Positions 26,195 to 37,008 of a stretch of DNA of 64,000 nucleotides are shown here, piece by piece. The notes below the pieces were generated by a model that searched no databases, was not told the origin of the DNA, and was given only the letters and a program-made list of their open reading frames with translations. The translations under genes were made by a program, and so were the position numbers. How positions within the stretch are numbered: the stretch's first letter is position 1; each line of letters starts with the position of its first letter. This DNA is from Aquiflexum lacus (GTDB taxonomy: Bacteria > Bacteroidota > Bacteroidia > Cytophagales > Cyclobacteriaceae), in the NCBI RefSeq assembly GCF_015476655.1, contig NZ_JABFHF010000001.1, forward strand, positions 186,001-250,000. The letters run 5' to 3'.

Positions 26195-27610
26195 ATGAAA
26201 GACAATTTGTTTGAGGAGTTTCCCAATATTTCCAAGAAAGAATGGATGCAACAAGTTATCAAGGACTTAAAAGGGAAAGATTTTGAAGATACCTTGGTTA
26301 CAAAGACTGCTGATGGGCTCAAAATAGCCCCTTTTTATACTGCAGAAGATAATAAGGAAGGTGAACCATATTTAGCTGAAACGATAGTTCCCAATCCTTC
26401 CATTCCCGGATTTTCTCCTAGGCATTGGGTAAATGTTTTTGAAGTCGAGGAAGGTGATGGAAAAGCAGTAAACAAAGAAATTTTGTTGGCGCTACAAAAT
26501 GGTGCTGATGCACTCTTACTTTCTTTGAGTGGAGATGAAAATCTGGACGAATTGCTTGATGAGGTATTACCTCAATATATTCGGATTTTTATTGTTCCCG
26601 GGAAAGATCCTCTGACGTCTATACAACATTTTTTCAATTGGGTTAAAAGATCGGATTTTGATCCTCATGAAATACAGGGAGGGCTGTTATGGGATGGTTT
26701 TGCAAATATCCTTATCAACAAAGAAAGTAAAGATAATGTGATTGATGTCGCCGCCGCTTTGCTTAGAGAAACTGAAGAAATGGATCAATTTAAGGTTTTT
26801 GCTATCGATTCAGCAATCTATCACAACACAGGAGCCTCACCTGTTCAAGAACTTTCTTACAGTCTTTCGGCCTTTATAGAGTTGGTAGATGGCTTGACTC
26901 AAAGTGGTATTTCTGCTGGATTTATATTTGAAAAAACTTTGCTCAAGACCGCTGTAGGGTCTGATTACTTTATCGAAATGACCAAAATAAAGACTTTCAG
27001 AAAGTTGTACCACCAATTGGCCAAACTATACCAAATCTCTATCCCGATGGAGAATATTTTTATTTTTTCATCCACTTCCTATTGGACCAAGTCAAAACTT
27101 GATGTGCATACAAATATGCTCAGAAGTACCACTGAAGCAATGGCGGCAATATTGGGAGGATGTAATGCGCTTCAAGTTTTACCTCATGATATTGTTTTTG
27201 GCCCAAGCGATTCATTTTCTAAAAGAATGGCCCGGAATATTTCAAATATCCTGAAAGAAGAAGTCTATCTGGATAAAGTGCTAGACCCTATGGCGGGAAG
27301 TTTTTATCTGGAAAATTTGATCGGTGATATGTTTACCGCAGTTCACTCCAAACTTATGGAAATCGAGAACTTTGGTGGATGGTGGCATCTTTACCAAAAG
27401 GGATCAATCCAAAACACAGTAAAAGCAATGAGGGATCAAAAAATGCATGATTTACTTCATGGAGAAACCGTGAAAATCGGAGTTAATAAATTTACCGTTC
27501 CGAATGATTATTTGGAGGACGGAATTAAAAAAATTGAAGCAAAGGAATGGCAGTTGTTATCCACAAGAGAGTCTGAATTGATAGAGCAAAACCAAACACA
27601 GAAATCATGA
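26195..27610 (+). CDS. mutA: Methylmalonyl-CoA mutase small subunit
   Basis: 471 residues from the ATG at 26195; a TTG nine codons upstream is in frame but the extra residues do not fit the family. This is the non-catalytic beta/small subunit of the heterodimeric adenosylcobalamin enzyme that interconverts methylmalonyl-CoA and succinyl-CoA. Visible family stretches are [22 protein letters not shown] at the start and [36 protein letters not shown] and [12 protein letters not shown] later. It has no cobalamin-binding domain, as expected. The stop overlaps the start of the large-subunit gene by 4 nt, so the two are translated together. Confidence 0.95.
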   Translation: MKDNLFEEFPNISKKEWMQQVIKDLKGKDFEDTLVTKTADGLKIAPFYTAEDNKEGEPYLAETIVPNPSIPGFSPRHWVNVFEVEEGDGKAVNKEILLALQNGADALLLSLSGDENLDELLDEVLPQYIRIFIVPGKDPLTSIQHFFNWVKRSDFDPHEIQGGLLWDGFANILINKESKDNVIDVAAALLRETEEMDQFKVFAIDSAIYHNTGASPVQELSYSLSAFIELVDGLTQSGISAGFIFEKTLLKTAVGSDYFIEMTKIKTFRKLYHQLAKLYQISIPMENIFIFSSTSYWTKSKLDVHTNMLRSTTEAMAAILGGCNALQVLPHDIVFGPSDSFSKRMARNISNILKEEVYLDKVLDPMAGSFYLENLIGDMFTAVHSKLMEIENFGGWWHLYQKGSIQNTVKAMRDQKMHDLLHGETVKIGVNKFTVPNDYLEDGIKKIEAKEWQLLSTRESELIEQNQTQKS

Positions 27611-29730
27611 GACCGGACTTAAGCCAACTTAATACTAGGATACAAGAAAACATTGTTACCTCGCCTAAACCCATCATCTGGGATAGTGCAGAAAAAATAT
27701 CCATTCCATCAGTTTTCGATAAAAAAACAATTTCTGAAATTGAGCATAAGGGTTTTTCTGCGGGATTACCGCCTTATTTAAGAGGCCCGTATAGTACCAT
27801 GTATGTATTGCGGCCATGGACCATTAGACAATATGCAGGATTTTCCACAGCTGAGGAGTCCAATGCTTTTTACAGGCGTAACCTGGCCGGAGGACAGAAA
27901 GGCTTGTCTGTGGCATTTGACTTGGCTACACATCGAGGATATGATTCAGACCATCCAAGGGTGGTCGGGGATGTGGGAAAAGCTGGAGTGGCCATTGATT
28001 CAGTCTTGGATATGAAGATTTTATTTGATGAAATACCTTTGGATCAAATGTCTGTTTCAATGACTATGAATGGTGCCGTTATTCCCATTATGGCATTCTA
28101 TATTGTTGCTGCTGAGGAGCAAGGTGTCAAACCAGAAAAGTTGAGTGGGACTATACAGAATGATATTTTGAAAGAGTTCATGGTCAGGAACACCTACATA
28201 TATCCCCCGTTGCCATCGATGAGAATCATAGCGGATATTTTTGAATATAGCTCCAAAAGCATGCCCAAGTTCAATTCCATTTCAATTTCTGGTTATCACA
28301 TGCAAGAGGCAGGTGCTACAGCGGAGTTGGAACTTGCTTACACTTTAGCTGATGGTCTTGAGTATTTGAGAACAGGGATTTCGGCAGGATTGGATGTTGA
28401 TGATTTTGCACCAAGGCTTTCTTTCTTTTGGGCTATTGGGATGAATCATTTTATGGAAATTGCCAAAATGCGAGCAGGCCGTCTGCTATGGTCAAAAATC
28501 GTCAAACAATTTAATCCAAAAGATCCCAAGTCATTGGCATTAAGAACACATTGCCAAACTTCAGGCTGGTCTTTGACCGAACAAGATGCCTTTAATAATG
28601 TGGCAAGAACCGCAGTGGAAGCAATGGCTGCTGCCTTGGGTCATACACAATCGCTACATACAAATTCATTTGATGAGGCGATGGCTTTGCCAACAGACTT
28701 TTCGGCAAGAATAGCCAGAAATACACAATTGTACCTTCAGGAAGAAACAGGTATCAATAGGGTAGTTGACCCTTGGGGAGGATCCCATTATGTGGAATTT
28801 CTTACTGATCAATTGGTCAAAAAAGCCTGGGCTTTGATCGGGGAAGTGGAGGAACTTGGTGGAATGGCCAAAGCTATTGAAGCAGGTATTCCTAAAATGA
28901 GAATAGAGGAGGCTGCAGCACGCAAGCAGGCAAGGATAGATAGCGGAAAAGATGTCATTGTCGGTGTCAATAGATATCGGACTGATGAAATCAGCGAATT
29001 TGAAATTTTGGAGGTAGACAATAATTCTGTCCGTTTATCTCAAATTGAAAGATTGAAAAAACTCAAATTAGAAAGAAATCAAGAAGATGTAGAAAAGGCT
29101 TTGGAAGCCATTACCCATGCAGCCAAAAGCGGTAGCGGTAACTTGTTGGCATTGGCAGTGGAAGCAGCTAGAAAAAGGGCTACCTTAGGTGAAATTTCTG
29201 ATGCTATGGAAAAAGAATTCGGAAGACATAAAGCGACAGTGCGTTCAATTTCTGGTGTTTATTCAGGAGAGGCCAAAGATGATAGCAGTTTTGTGGCGGC
29301 GAAAGCCTTGGCCGATAAATTTGCTACATTAGAGGGTAGAAGACCAAGAATTATGGTAGCAAAAATGGGGCAGGACGGCCATGATAGAGGGGCCAAAGTG
29401 ATAGCCACAGGATTTGCTGACTTAGGTTTTGATGTGGATATAGGACCTTTATTTCAAACACCTGAAGAGGTTGCCATGCAGGCAGCTGAAAACGATGTAC
29501 ATATAGTTGGTGCATCCTCTTTGGCGGCAGGTCATAAAACCTTGGTGCCGGCCTTAATCAATGAATTAAAAAGGCTTGGCAGAGCAGATATTATGGTGAT
29601 TGCAGGGGGGGTTATTCCTCCCAAGGATTATGATTATCTCTTTGAAAAAGGGGTGGCTGCTGTATTCGGTCCTGGAACTGTCTTGCCTAAAGCTGCCAAA
29701 GAAATACTTGAAAAACTAATGGAGGATTAA
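27607..29730 (+). CDS. mutB: Methylmalonyl-CoA mutase large (catalytic) subunit
   Basis: 707 residues, full length. The N-terminal TIM barrel contains [50 protein letters not shown] and the [12 protein letters not shown] stretch. The C-terminal B12-binding domain (about 570-700) has the DxHxxG motif in [11 protein letters not shown], with His as the lower cobalt ligand, then [14 protein letters not shown] and [12 protein letters not shown]. It catalyses the radical carbon-skeleton rearrangement of (R)-methylmalonyl-CoA to succinyl-CoA, linking propionate metabolism to the citric acid cycle. Epimerase and carboxylase genes are not in this window; meaB is. Confidence 0.97.
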   Translation: MRPDLSQLNTRIQENIVTSPKPIIWDSAEKISIPSVFDKKTISEIEHKGFSAGLPPYLRGPYSTMYVLRPWTIRQYAGFSTAEESNAFYRRNLAGGQKGLSVAFDLATHRGYDSDHPRVVGDVGKAGVAIDSVLDMKILFDEIPLDQMSVSMTMNGAVIPIMAFYIVAAEEQGVKPEKLSGTIQNDILKEFMVRNTYIYPPLPSMRIIADIFEYSSKSMPKFNSISISGYHMQEAGATAELELAYTLADGLEYLRTGISAGLDVDDFAPRLSFFWAIGMNHFMEIAKMRAGRLLWSKIVKQFNPKDPKSLALRTHCQTSGWSLTEQDAFNNVARTAVEAMAAALGHTQSLHTNSFDEAMALPTDFSARIARNTQLYLQEETGINRVVDPWGGSHYVEFLTDQLVKKAWALIGEVEELGGMAKAIEAGIPKMRIEEAAARKQARIDSGKDVIVGVNRYRTDEISEFEILEVDNNSVRLSQIERLKKLKLERNQEDVEKALEAITHAAKSGSGNLLALAVEAARKRATLGEISDAMEKEFGRHKATVRSISGVYSGEAKDDSSFVAAKALADKFATLEGRRPRIMVAKMGQDGHDRGAKVIATGFADLGFDVDIGPLFQTPEEVAMQAAENDVHIVGASSLAAGHKTLVPALINELKRLGRADIMVIAGGVIPPKDYDYLFEKGVAAVFGPGTVLPKAAKEILEKLMED

Positions 29731-29934
29731 ACCCGTTTTGGCCTACCCCATCTTATTTGATTTTAAAAGGTGAATTCGTATACGATTCATCATATAAATT
29801 TTATCGGATTCAGATTTGTGCCAGGCTTTTTTGAATCCAACTTTAAAAGGTTTTGTCATCAACGATTTCAATGAAATGCTGCCAGCAATCCTTAAAATAT
29901 CAGTTATATTGGTATATTCAAAAATTTCGCTGAG

Positions 29935-31827
29935 ATGAAATCCATAATTTTAATTTTTGATCAAAATAAAAAGAAAGAAGTTGATAATAAGATTATCCCT
30001 CTTTTGGGGGCAAAACTGCGGGAGTCGGTAGAATATAAAGATCATAAAAAATTTAAATTTTCTGAGGAGGATTTTTTGGTGTGTTATCTTTCTGACGAAC
30101 AGCTGTCTGAATTTATAGAGGAGATTGTTGAAAATCATTGGAAAATCGGGTTTTTGCCCCATCCTGAAATGAAAGAGGCTAGGCAGGGATTTGGCGTTTC
30201 ATCCAAACTTGAAGTGGAGGCAAAAAATATTTTAGATTCAGAGGAGCTTTTGGAAGTTGATCTCCTCTTAGCAAATGGAAAATCTGTGCTCAATAAACTG
30301 ATCATTGGCAATACATTTAGTCTGATGTATGGTTCTGGATTGCAGGAAGGTGTTTTTAGAAAAATAATTGCCAGACTCAGAAGTTTTTTTAAATCTTTCA
30401 GGAAAGTAAGGTTACAACCTTATGGCATTTCCTGGAATAGCAAAAGCGGTACTGAGATGGATCAAGGTATTGATACGGCGGCATTGGGCATGGTGGTGAT
30501 TCAGCATGGAAAGAGCTCCATGCTATCAAGAAGAATTATTGAGGATTCTAATCCTAATGATGGTATGATGCATTGTTTGGTCTTAGCTCCAAAAAGTATT
30601 TGGGAAATCATAAAATTTGGGTTTTACAGTGTTTTTAAATCAAAACATAAAAACTCTCTTCCAGATTATGTTGCCCATATTAAGACTGACAGGATAGTAG
30701 TAAAAAGTGACAATCCCATCAATTATGCTGTCGATGAACTATTATTGAGTGCAAGGGACATAGAAATGGAAGTGAGGCCAAAAGCTTTGGCAATTATCCC
30801 GGGTACACTACTGGATACTCAAAAGGAGGTGGAAAAAAACAGGGTGTTTAAAGTACAGAATTTGCCTAAGGGTGAGTTGAAAAATGAGTTATTAGATCGT
30901 TTTTTGCCTTTCACAAATCATGCAACTACTGAAGAATTCAAGTGGCTTTTCAGCATTTTGAGGGAAAACTCTCAAGTAAGTCAAAGTTACTTGGTCTTGA
31001 TGGCATTATCTACCATCATTGCCACTTTTGGATTGTTTGGAAATTCCTCCCCAGTAATTATAGGAGCGATGATATTGGCTCCTTTGATGTCACCTATCAT
31101 TTCACTTGCGATGGGCGTCTTGCGTCAAAACGAGAGACTGATCAAAGAAAGTTTGCTGACTATTGGTTATGGACTTTTGGTAGGCTATATTTTTGCTGTT
31201 CTGATTACATGGCTAACGCCCCTGAATACTCCTAATAGTGAAATTGTCGCCAGAATAAGGCCTAACCTCTTGGATTTGGGAGTGGCAGCCGCCTCGGGAG
31301 TGGCAGGTGCTTATGCGCATTCAAAGAAAGAAGTTGCGAAAACCTTGGCCGGTGTAGCCATTGCAGTAGCTTTAGTACCGCCACTTTCTGTTTCAGGAAT
31401 AGGTTTGGGATGGGGAGATTGGTCGGTGTTTTTTGGTGCCCTGCTTTTATTGGCCACAAATTTGGCGGGTATGGTTCTTGCAGCTGCATTGACGTTTTTG
31501 TTTCTGGGATTCAGTCCATTCAGGTTGGCAAAAAAGGGCTTATTAATTTCTTTGTTTTTTGTGGCCTTGATCAGTGCACCTTTGGGGTTTGGTTTTTCCA
31601 AAATGGTAAAGGAAAGTAAAATCATACAGAGATTAAGCGGAATTGAAATACCTCAAGGAAAGTTGCGGGATGTGAATGTAATCCAAATGCAGCCAATGCG
31701 AATATCTATTACCATAGTTTCGGAAAAGCCTCTTGATTTTGAAGAACTTAACGCAGTAAAAAAAGAAATTCAAGCTATTGTTGGTCAAGAGGTGCAGGTG
31801 GAACTTTCTGTTGGTATCGTTCTCTGA
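29935..31827 (+). CDS. DUF389 membrane protein fused to an N-terminal diacylglycerol kinase-like region
   Basis: 630 residues. The C-terminal half is the DUF389/TIGR00341 membrane domain: from about 345 to 545 several hydrophobic helices with IIGAMILAPLMSPIISLAMGV and VAAASGVAGAYAHSKKEVAKTLAGVAIAVALVPPLSV (shortened view of positions 365-490), then a soluble tail. The first 300 residues are unlike the short N-terminal part of most DUF389 proteins: they include NGKSVLNKLIIGNT, LAPKSIWEIIKF and NYAVDELLLSARDIEMEVRPKALAIIPG, whose order and spacing resemble the C-terminal half of diacylglycerol/NAD kinase-fold proteins. The GGDGT catalytic motif is not seen, so this part may bind a ligand rather than phosphorylate. 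Function is unknown. Confidence 0.72.
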   Translation: MKSIILIFDQNKKKEVDNKIIPLLGAKLRESVEYKDHKKFKFSEEDFLVCYLSDEQLSEFIEEIVENHWKIGFLPHPEMKEARQGFGVSSKLEVEAKNILDSEELLEVDLLLANGKSVLNKLIIGNTFSLMYGSGLQEGVFRKIIARLRSFFKSFRKVRLQPYGISWNSKSGTEMDQGIDTAALGMVVIQHGKSSMLSRRIIEDSNPNDGMMHCLVLAPKSIWEIIKFGFYSVFKSKHKNSLPDYVAHIKTDRIVVKSDNPINYAVDELLLSARDIEMEVRPKALAIIPGTLLDTQKEVEKNRVFKVQNLPKGELKNELLDRFLPFTNHATTEEFKWLFSILRENSQVSQSYLVLMALSTIIATFGLFGNSSPVIIGAMILAPLMSPIISLAMGVLRQNERLIKESLLTIGYGLLVGYIFAVLITWLTPLNTPNSEIVARIRPNLLDLGVAAASGVAGAYAHSKKEVAKTLAGVAIAVALVPPLSVSGIGLGWGDWSVFFGALLLLATNLAGMVLAAALTFLFLGFSPFRLAKKGLLISLFFVALISAPLGFGFSKMVKESKIIQRLSGIEIPQGKLRDVNVIQMQPMRISITIVSEKPLDFEELNAVKKEIQAIVGQEVQVELSVGIVL

Positions 31828-32021
31828 TTCGAATAGGTTTTTTCGGATAGGAAGATTCAAATAGTCGATTACTTCCTGATTATACTATATATGGCAGGAG
31901 TCAGTCTTTGAAGAATATTGAATAAACTGAGGATGGTATTATTTCAAAAAGAATAAAAAGACCGCGAAAGATAGAAGTGGCATAGCCTCTTTTTTCTCCC
32001 GCGGAAAAATATATTTTAAAA

Positions 32022-32342
32022 TTAATTATCCTCTCCTCTGAGTTTTACAATGGACCCTTCCAATAATGGACTAATCCTTACTTGACAAGCCAATCTACTG
32101 GTAGGAAAGTATTCCGGAAGATTTTCCAGTTGATCCAATTCTGCATCAGTAGCTTCTCCCAATTCATCTTGTCCTTCTAAAATCTCTACGTGACAAGTTG
32201 CACATAATGCCATACCGCCGCATGTTGCCAACACGGGATATTCGGATGCCTTTAAAATTTCCATCAAGCTAAGGCCCATATCATCAGGAGCTTCAATTTC
32301 CTGACGGATGCCTTCGTGATCCTCTACAGTGAATTTTACCAT
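32022..32342 (-). CDS. [2Fe-2S] ferredoxin
   Basis: 106 residues. The cluster ligands are Cys41, Cys47 and Cys50 (CGGMALCATC) and Cys86 (RLACQV), the spacing of adrenodoxin/plant-type ferredoxins. It is a soluble cytoplasmic electron carrier. The reductase gene lies immediately upstream with a 15-bp gap, so the pair forms an NADPH-to-ferredoxin electron chain. The accepting enzyme is not encoded nearby; candidates elsewhere in the genome include oxygenases or desaturases. Confidence 0.94.
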   Translation of the reverse strand: MVKFTVEDHEGIRQEIEAPDDMGLSLMEILKASEYPVLATCGGMALCATCHVEILEGQDELGEATDAELDQLENLPEYFPTSRLACQVRISPLLEGSIVKLRGEDN

Positions 32343-32357
32343 GTCTCAAAAATAGTA

Positions 32358-33362
32358 TTAAAATGAATTAACACCGTTAACTGTTGTATATTTAAAACTT
32401 AATTTCTGATCAGGGTAAACATATTTGAAGGCAGCATGCATCATTATGGCAGCTTCATGAAATCCACAAAGTATCAATTTTAATTTTCCAGGGTATGTAT
32501 TGATATCTCCAATTGCAAATATGCGGTCTACACCGGTAGAATAGTCACGTGTATCCACTTCGATAGCATTCCGGTCAATGTTCAAACCCCAATCAGCAAT
32601 TGGACCCAATTTGGGACTTAGACCAAATAAAGGAATAAGATAATCTGTGTCAATGGTGATTTCCTCTTTACTTTTACCTTCCAATTTGACACTTTTTAAT
32701 TTACCATTTCCACCGAGTTCTTTAAGATTGGCTGATAGAATGAGGTCAATTTTTCCATTATTGGCCAAATCATAAACCTTTGCAGCAGAATCAGGTGCAC
32801 CTCTAAATGTTTCATTTCTGTGGACCAAGGTTACCCTTTCGGCTACATTGGAGAGGTAGATTGCCCAATCCAGTGCAGAATCACCTCCGCCAGCCAACAT
32901 GACTTTTTTGTTTCTGAAAGTTTCAGGATTTTTAACCATATAGGTAACGCCATTACCTTCAAAATGGTCAAGATTTTCGAGGGCGGGTTTTCTGGGTTCA
33001 AAAACTCCCAATCCACCTGCAATCACAATTACTTGGGCATGTACCTTTGTTTTATCGTTTGTAGTAACCATAAAGGATCCGTCCTCCTGTTTGGCCAAGT
33101 GGTCAACCCTTTCTCCCAAAGTAAAAGTTGGTTTGAAAGGTTTGATCTGATCCATTAGATTATCTACAAGATCCTGAGCTTTGATTTCAGGATAGCCAGG
33201 AATGTCATAGATGGGTTTTTGAGGATATATTTCCGATAATTGTCCGCCTACCTGAGGCAGATAATCGATCAGATGGCAACGCATCTTCAACAATCCAGCT
33301 TCAAAAACAGCAAACAAGCCAACAGGTCCTGCTCCAATGATACAAATGTCCGTAGTGATCAT
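32358..33362 (-). CDS. Ferredoxin-NADP+ reductase, thioredoxin reductase-like type
   Basis: 334 residues. Two nucleotide-binding motifs are seen: FAD site IIGAGPVGLFAVFEAG at residues 8-23 and NADPH site VMLAGGGDSALDWA near 155-170. There is no CxxC redox pair between them, which separates it from thioredoxin reductase and matches the FNR type found in Bacillus YumC and Chlorobi. The late IFAIGDINTYPGKLKL stretch is the FAD-associated region. It reduces the adjacent [2Fe-2S] ferredoxin with NADPH. A TATATTTG -7-like box lies upstream at about 33414-33421 on the minus strand. Confidence 0.93.
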   Translation of the reverse strand: MITTDICIIGAGPVGLFAVFEAGLLKMRCHLIDYLPQVGGQLSEIYPQKPIYDIPGYPEIKAQDLVDNLMDQIKPFKPTFTLGERVDHLAKQEDGSFMVTTNDKTKVHAQVIVIAGGLGVFEPRKPALENLDHFEGNGVTYMVKNPETFRNKKVMLAGGGDSALDWAIYLSNVAERVTLVHRNETFRGAPDSAAKVYDLANNGKIDLILSANLKELGGNGKLKSVKLEGKSKEEITIDTDYLIPLFGLSPKLGPIADWGLNIDRNAIEVDTRDYSTGVDRIFAIGDINTYPGKLKLILCGFHEAAIMMHAAFKYVYPDQKLSFKYTTVNGVNSF

Positions 33363-33455
33363 GATATAAATATTTATTGTTTAACCAATACCCGGTTTAA
33401 ATGTTCGTACAAATATAGTTAGTATAACAAGTATTTTTTCTGTTCTAGCCCAAAA

Positions 33456-33887
33456 CTATTCTAGGTTTTGATAAATAGTATTCAAAATTCTTTTAAATTC
33501 CTCAAAATCGGATTTACCGAGGTTTTCCCATGCCTTTTCCCGGATTGAAGCTATTTGTGGTTTCAATTCATTGACTTTACGCTGACCCTGATCTGTAAGT
33601 ATCAATTGAAAGCTTCTTCTATCCAGAGGATGTGGCATCCGTTCAACATAGCCTTTTTTTGCTAAGAGATCTACTATCCTCGTCAATGTTGGCTGATCCT
33701 TGAATACCAATTGGGCCAATTCAGCTTGACTTAAAAGTTCATTTTCTGAAAGATTTTTCATGACAAGCCATTGGTCGACAGTAATGTCAAATTCTCCCAA
33801 TTTGAATTTTTGTTGGGCATATTGTTTGACTCGTCTCGCCGTCCGATCCAAGAGGAATGAATATTTGCTGAATTGTTCTTGTGTCAT
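33456..33887 (-). CDS. MarR-family transcriptional regulator
   Basis: 143 residues from the ATG at 33887; a GTG five codons upstream is possible. It has the winged helix-turn-helix of MarR proteins: ELLSQAELAQLVFKDQPTLTRIVDLLAKKGYVER as the recognition region (positions about 55-90), then HPLDRRSFQLILTDQG in the wing. It binds DNA as a dimer and usually responds to small ligands. It precedes the ferredoxin reductase gene on the same strand by 93 bp, so it may control that pair or itself; no clear operator dyad was identified. Confidence 0.9.
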   Translation of the reverse strand: MTQEQFSKYSFLLDRTARRVKQYAQQKFKLGEFDITVDQWLVMKNLSENELLSQAELAQLVFKDQPTLTRIVDLLAKKGYVERMPHPLDRRSFQLILTDQGQRKVNELKPQIASIREKAWENLGKSDFEEFKRILNTIYQNLE

Positions 33888-33982
33888 ACCAATAATTAGC
33901 ACAACAAATATAAGGAGTAATTTACGATAAAAAATATATACCTACAAAAATTATAGGCTTTGTGATATATTGCTTTTGAATT

Positions 33983-34846
33983 CTAATTTGCTGCAATTCC
34001 TTCTTTTCTGTAAATAAGATTACCTTCCTGATCCCATTCTGCCCTGATAAAAGGTCTGAAATTATTGGTAAATGGGTTTTCCTGATACTGGACCTCTCTT
34101 TTTCGGATGATTTTGTTGTTTTTGGTATTCCAGTATTCTGTCCAAAGACCTATCTTTTCTCCAAAATGATATTCTCCTGTCACTGCTATTTGACCATTTT
34201 CATGGAAATGAAAAAAATTACCTTCCATCAGGTCATATTCAACAGGTGTAAGCTTTTCAATTTTCCTTTGTTCACGGTTATAGTAGGTTACTTTTGAATC
34301 CTTCGGCCATCCTTCGGAGTAATGCAACTTGTCCAACAATACTGTTTTAGTATCAAATGTGAGCCATGTTCCGTGTTTGGTTCCAAAAAAGAAATTGCCT
34401 TTTTCGACTACAACATCACCCACTTCCCTTGAGTAAGGGCCATGCAGTAAATAGCCTCTTGATGGATCAAATTCTTTTGACCTGATCACTTTGTCTCTGG
34501 TATCAAACCAATGAATATCTCTGATGTAAGGATCAAATTCTCTGTTCTGTGTAGTGAAATTGAAGATTTGGTATTGAGTCTGATCCCTTACGGTCTGTTT
34601 GGTATATCCTTTTTTGGTTTTTTCTCCGTAATAGATATTTTTTTTGGTTTTTTTCTTTTCTTCTTTCTTCTTGTCGGATTTTGAGTAATCGTCAAAAAGA
34701 AGGATAGGGGCGGTGGTAGGTAATAAATTGTCAGGCATCACCCCGGTTGAATCCGGATCTGACAATTCAGCTTTATTTTCCTTTTGAGAAAAAGCATTGA
34801 GAGAAGCTGTCATCAAAACTAAAAAAAGAATATTTTTTAAATGCAT
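33983..34846 (-). CDS. Exported YwqK/MORN-variant repeat protein
   Basis: 287 residues with a signal peptide (cleavage near NAFSQ). A lysine-rich low-complexity stretch (KKKEEKKKTKKN, about residues 60-72) follows. The rest carries repeats of the MORN-variant type often annotated as YwqK: GYLLHGPYSRE, NFFFGTKHGTWLTFD and ENGQIAVTGEYHFGEKIGLWTEYW. The YwqK name comes from a proposed antitoxin role in Bacillus; exported Bacteroidota homologues are unlikely to be antitoxins. No toxin gene is near. Function unknown, probably periplasmic or surface-located. Confidence 0.78.
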   Translation of the reverse strand: MHLKNILFLVLMTASLNAFSQKENKAELSDPDSTGVMPDNLLPTTAPILLFDDYSKSDKKKEEKKKTKKNIYYGEKTKKGYTKQTVRDQTQYQIFNFTTQNREFDPYIRDIHWFDTRDKVIRSKEFDPSRGYLLHGPYSREVGDVVVEKGNFFFGTKHGTWLTFDTKTVLLDKLHYSEGWPKDSKVTYYNREQRKIEKLTPVEYDLMEGNFFHFHENGQIAVTGEYHFGEKIGLWTEYWNTKNNKIIRKREVQYQENPFTNNFRPFIRAEWDQEGNLIYRKEGIAAN

Positions 34847-34977
34847 ATTGATTTAACGTGCCAAGCTGTTCTATATTTTATTCCAAAAATATAGATTCCA
34901 AATCAATTCATCAGCTAATTGTAGAATTAATCACAGTAATCCGTATTTTTGGCGGAATTAAAAAAACAACCATCATA

Positions 34978-36180
34978 ATGAATTCTATTCTATCTGACAG
35001 GATCAACCAAATGGAGGAATCGGCTACCTTGGCAATGGCCAAAAAAGCCCGTGAACTAAAAGCCCAAGGCATAGATATCATCAGTCTGAGCCTCGGTGAG
35101 CCTGATTTTAAAACTCCCAAACATATTCAGGAAGCCGCGAAGGCGTCCATTGATGAGGGAAAATATTTTGCGTATCCACCTGTGGCAGGTTATCAGGATC
35201 TTAGGGAAGCAATCGCCAAAAAACTCAAAGACGACAATCAAATTTCTGAGGCAAAAGCTGAAAATATTGTAGTTTCCACAGGTGCAAAGCATTCTATTGC
35301 CAATGTGTTCATGTGTATGATCAATGAAGGTGATGAGGTTGTAATATTTTCACCTTACTGGGTCAGTTATGCCGAAATCATCAAATTAGCAGGTGGTGTA
35401 CCGGTATTGATTCAGGGGAATCTTGAAAATAATTTTAAAGCTACCGCAGCCCAGTTAGAAGAGGCTTTGACTGATAAAACAAAAGCCATTATTTATTCTT
35501 CTCCCTGTAATCCAACAGGATCTGTATTCAGTAAAGAGGAATTGGAAGCCATAGCAGCTGTAGTGAAGAGGAGAGAAAACCTGTTTGTAATCGCGGATGA
35601 AATATATGAATTGATCAATTTCACTGGTAAGCATGCAAGCATTGCCTCTTTTCCAGGCATGTTTGAAAGGACCATTACTGTAAATGGATTTTCGAAAGGT
35701 TATGCCATGACAGGTTGGAGGGTAGGGTATATTTGTGCACCTGTTTTTATTGCCAAAGCATGTGAGAAAATGCAAGGGCAATTTACTTCTGGAGGAACAG
35801 GAATTGCCCAAAGAGCAGCTTTAGCAGCCATTTTGGGTGATCAAAACCCTTCCAAAAAAATGGAAGAGGCTTATCTGAAAAGGAGAGATTTGGTCTTGGG
35901 ACTTTTAAGAGATATCCCGGGAGTTAAAACCCATGTGCCTGAAGGAGCATTTTATTTCTTTCCAGATGTGACTGCTTTCTATGGAAAATCAGTAGAGGGT
36001 TACACGGTAAAAAGTGCAGATGATATCTGTCTGTACCTTTTAGAAAAAGCGAATGTATCTTTGGTTACGGGAGAAGCTTTTGGAGCGCCTGATTGTGTGA
36101 GGTTGTCCTATGCTGCCTCAGAAGAGGATTTGATTGAGGCATTGAAGAGAATGAAAAATGCATTGTCACAATTGAAATAA
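34978..36180 (+). CDS. Pyridoxal phosphate-dependent aminotransferase, class I (aspartate aminotransferase type)
   Basis: 400 residues from the ATG at 34978; the frame stays open 120 bases upstream but family homology begins at LSDRINQMEESATLAM. The PLP lysine is Lys240 in NGFSKGYAMTGWRVGY, with the Asn in SSPCNPTGSV and Asp in IADEIYE also binding the cofactor, and the substrate Arg in CVRLSYA near the end. This is the class Ib aspartate aminotransferase group, transferring the amino group of aspartate to 2-oxoglutarate; related enzymes accept prephenate or aromatic acids. A terminator follows. Confidence 0.95.
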   Translation: MNSILSDRINQMEESATLAMAKKARELKAQGIDIISLSLGEPDFKTPKHIQEAAKASIDEGKYFAYPPVAGYQDLREAIAKKLKDDNQISEAKAENIVVSTGAKHSIANVFMCMINEGDEVVIFSPYWVSYAEIIKLAGGVPVLIQGNLENNFKATAAQLEEALTDKTKAIIYSSPCNPTGSVFSKEELEAIAAVVKRRENLFVIADEIYELINFTGKHASIASFPGMFERTITVNGFSKGYAMTGWRVGYICAPVFIAKACEKMQGQFTSGGTGIAQRAALAAILGDQNPSKKMEEAYLKRRDLVLGLLRDIPGVKTHVPEGAFYFFPDVTAFYGKSVEGYTVKSADDICLYLLEKANVSLVTGEAFGAPDCVRLSYAASEEDLIEALKRMKNALSQLK

Positions 36181-36221
36181 TTTCCCATACGAATCATAAA
36201 GTATAATCCTTGTATAAATTC

Positions 36222-36247
36222 AAACCCCGGACATTTGTCGGGGGTTT
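36222..36247 (+). terminator. Intrinsic terminator after the aminotransferase gene
   Basis: AAACCCCGGAC and GTCGGGGGTTT form an 11-bp stem with one mismatch and a short loop, followed by a run of T. Confidence 0.8.
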
Positions 36248-36297
36248 TTTTATGCATTGGAAAAAACTAACTTTGATTTTAATTTGATTTAAAATAT

Positions 36298-37008
36298 ATG
36301 TCCAAAGTTTTTGTAATCACGCCGGTCAAAAATGCAGTGGATAGCACACTAGAATGCGCTAAAGCAATTGCTGATTCCAATTATACATTGAAACATACCA
36401 TTTTCAATGATTTCAGTACCGAGGAGACTAAGTCCAAACTACAAACTGAGGCATCGATATTAGGCTTCGAATTGGTCAATTTGGAAGACATAACTGATAC
36501 TCCATCCCCCAATTATAAGCTTGTACTTCAGATAGCACAAAAAGAAGCTTTAAGCCTGAGCATCCCTCTTTTAGTGATAGAATCTGATGTAATGATCAAA
36601 AAAAATACCATCCTTGAGATGGCGGCTTTTCTGACCGAAAATCCAAAATCAGGGCTTATTGGAGCGATTACAGTAGACGAAAAGGATGCTGTTAATTTTC
36701 CCTACCTGAAGTTTAAATCAGTCAAAAAACCCGTTATTAAGACAGAGAGGAGTTTGAGTTTTTGCTGCACCTTATTTTCAACAAGTTTTTTAAAATCATT
36801 TGATTTTATGGAATTGGATGATACCAAGGATTGGTATGATACTTTTATTTCAAAAAAGTCATTGGAGTTGGGGTTTGAAAATTATGTATTGATGAACACA
36901 AGAGTGCTTCACCGCCCACATGGAAGCAGGCCTTGGAAACAACTGAAATATACCAACCCGATTAAATATTATTTTTTAAAATTCTGGAAAGGAATGGATA
37001 AAATCTAA
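36298..37008 (+). CDS. Family 2 glycosyltransferase-like protein
   Basis: 236 residues. It starts with VFVITPVKNAVDSTLECAKAI, the nucleotide-sugar binding strand of GT2 enzymes, has a DxD-like site in VIESDVMIKK, and later WYDTFISKKSLELGF and a HRPHGSRPW stretch. There is no membrane segment. The protein is short for the family and the usual QxxRW is absent, consistent with a non-processive transferase adding a single sugar. The product is unknown. It is followed by a long AT-rich spacer. Confidence 0.78.
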   Translation: MSKVFVITPVKNAVDSTLECAKAIADSNYTLKHTIFNDFSTEETKSKLQTEASILGFELVNLEDITDTPSPNYKLVLQIAQKEALSLSIPLLVIESDVMIKKNTILEMAAFLTENPKSGLIGAITVDEKDAVNFPYLKFKSVKKPVIKTERSLSFCCTLFSTSFLKSFDFMELDDTKDWYDTFISKKSLELGFENYVLMNTRVLHRPHGSRPWKQLKYTNPIKYYFLKFWKGMDKI

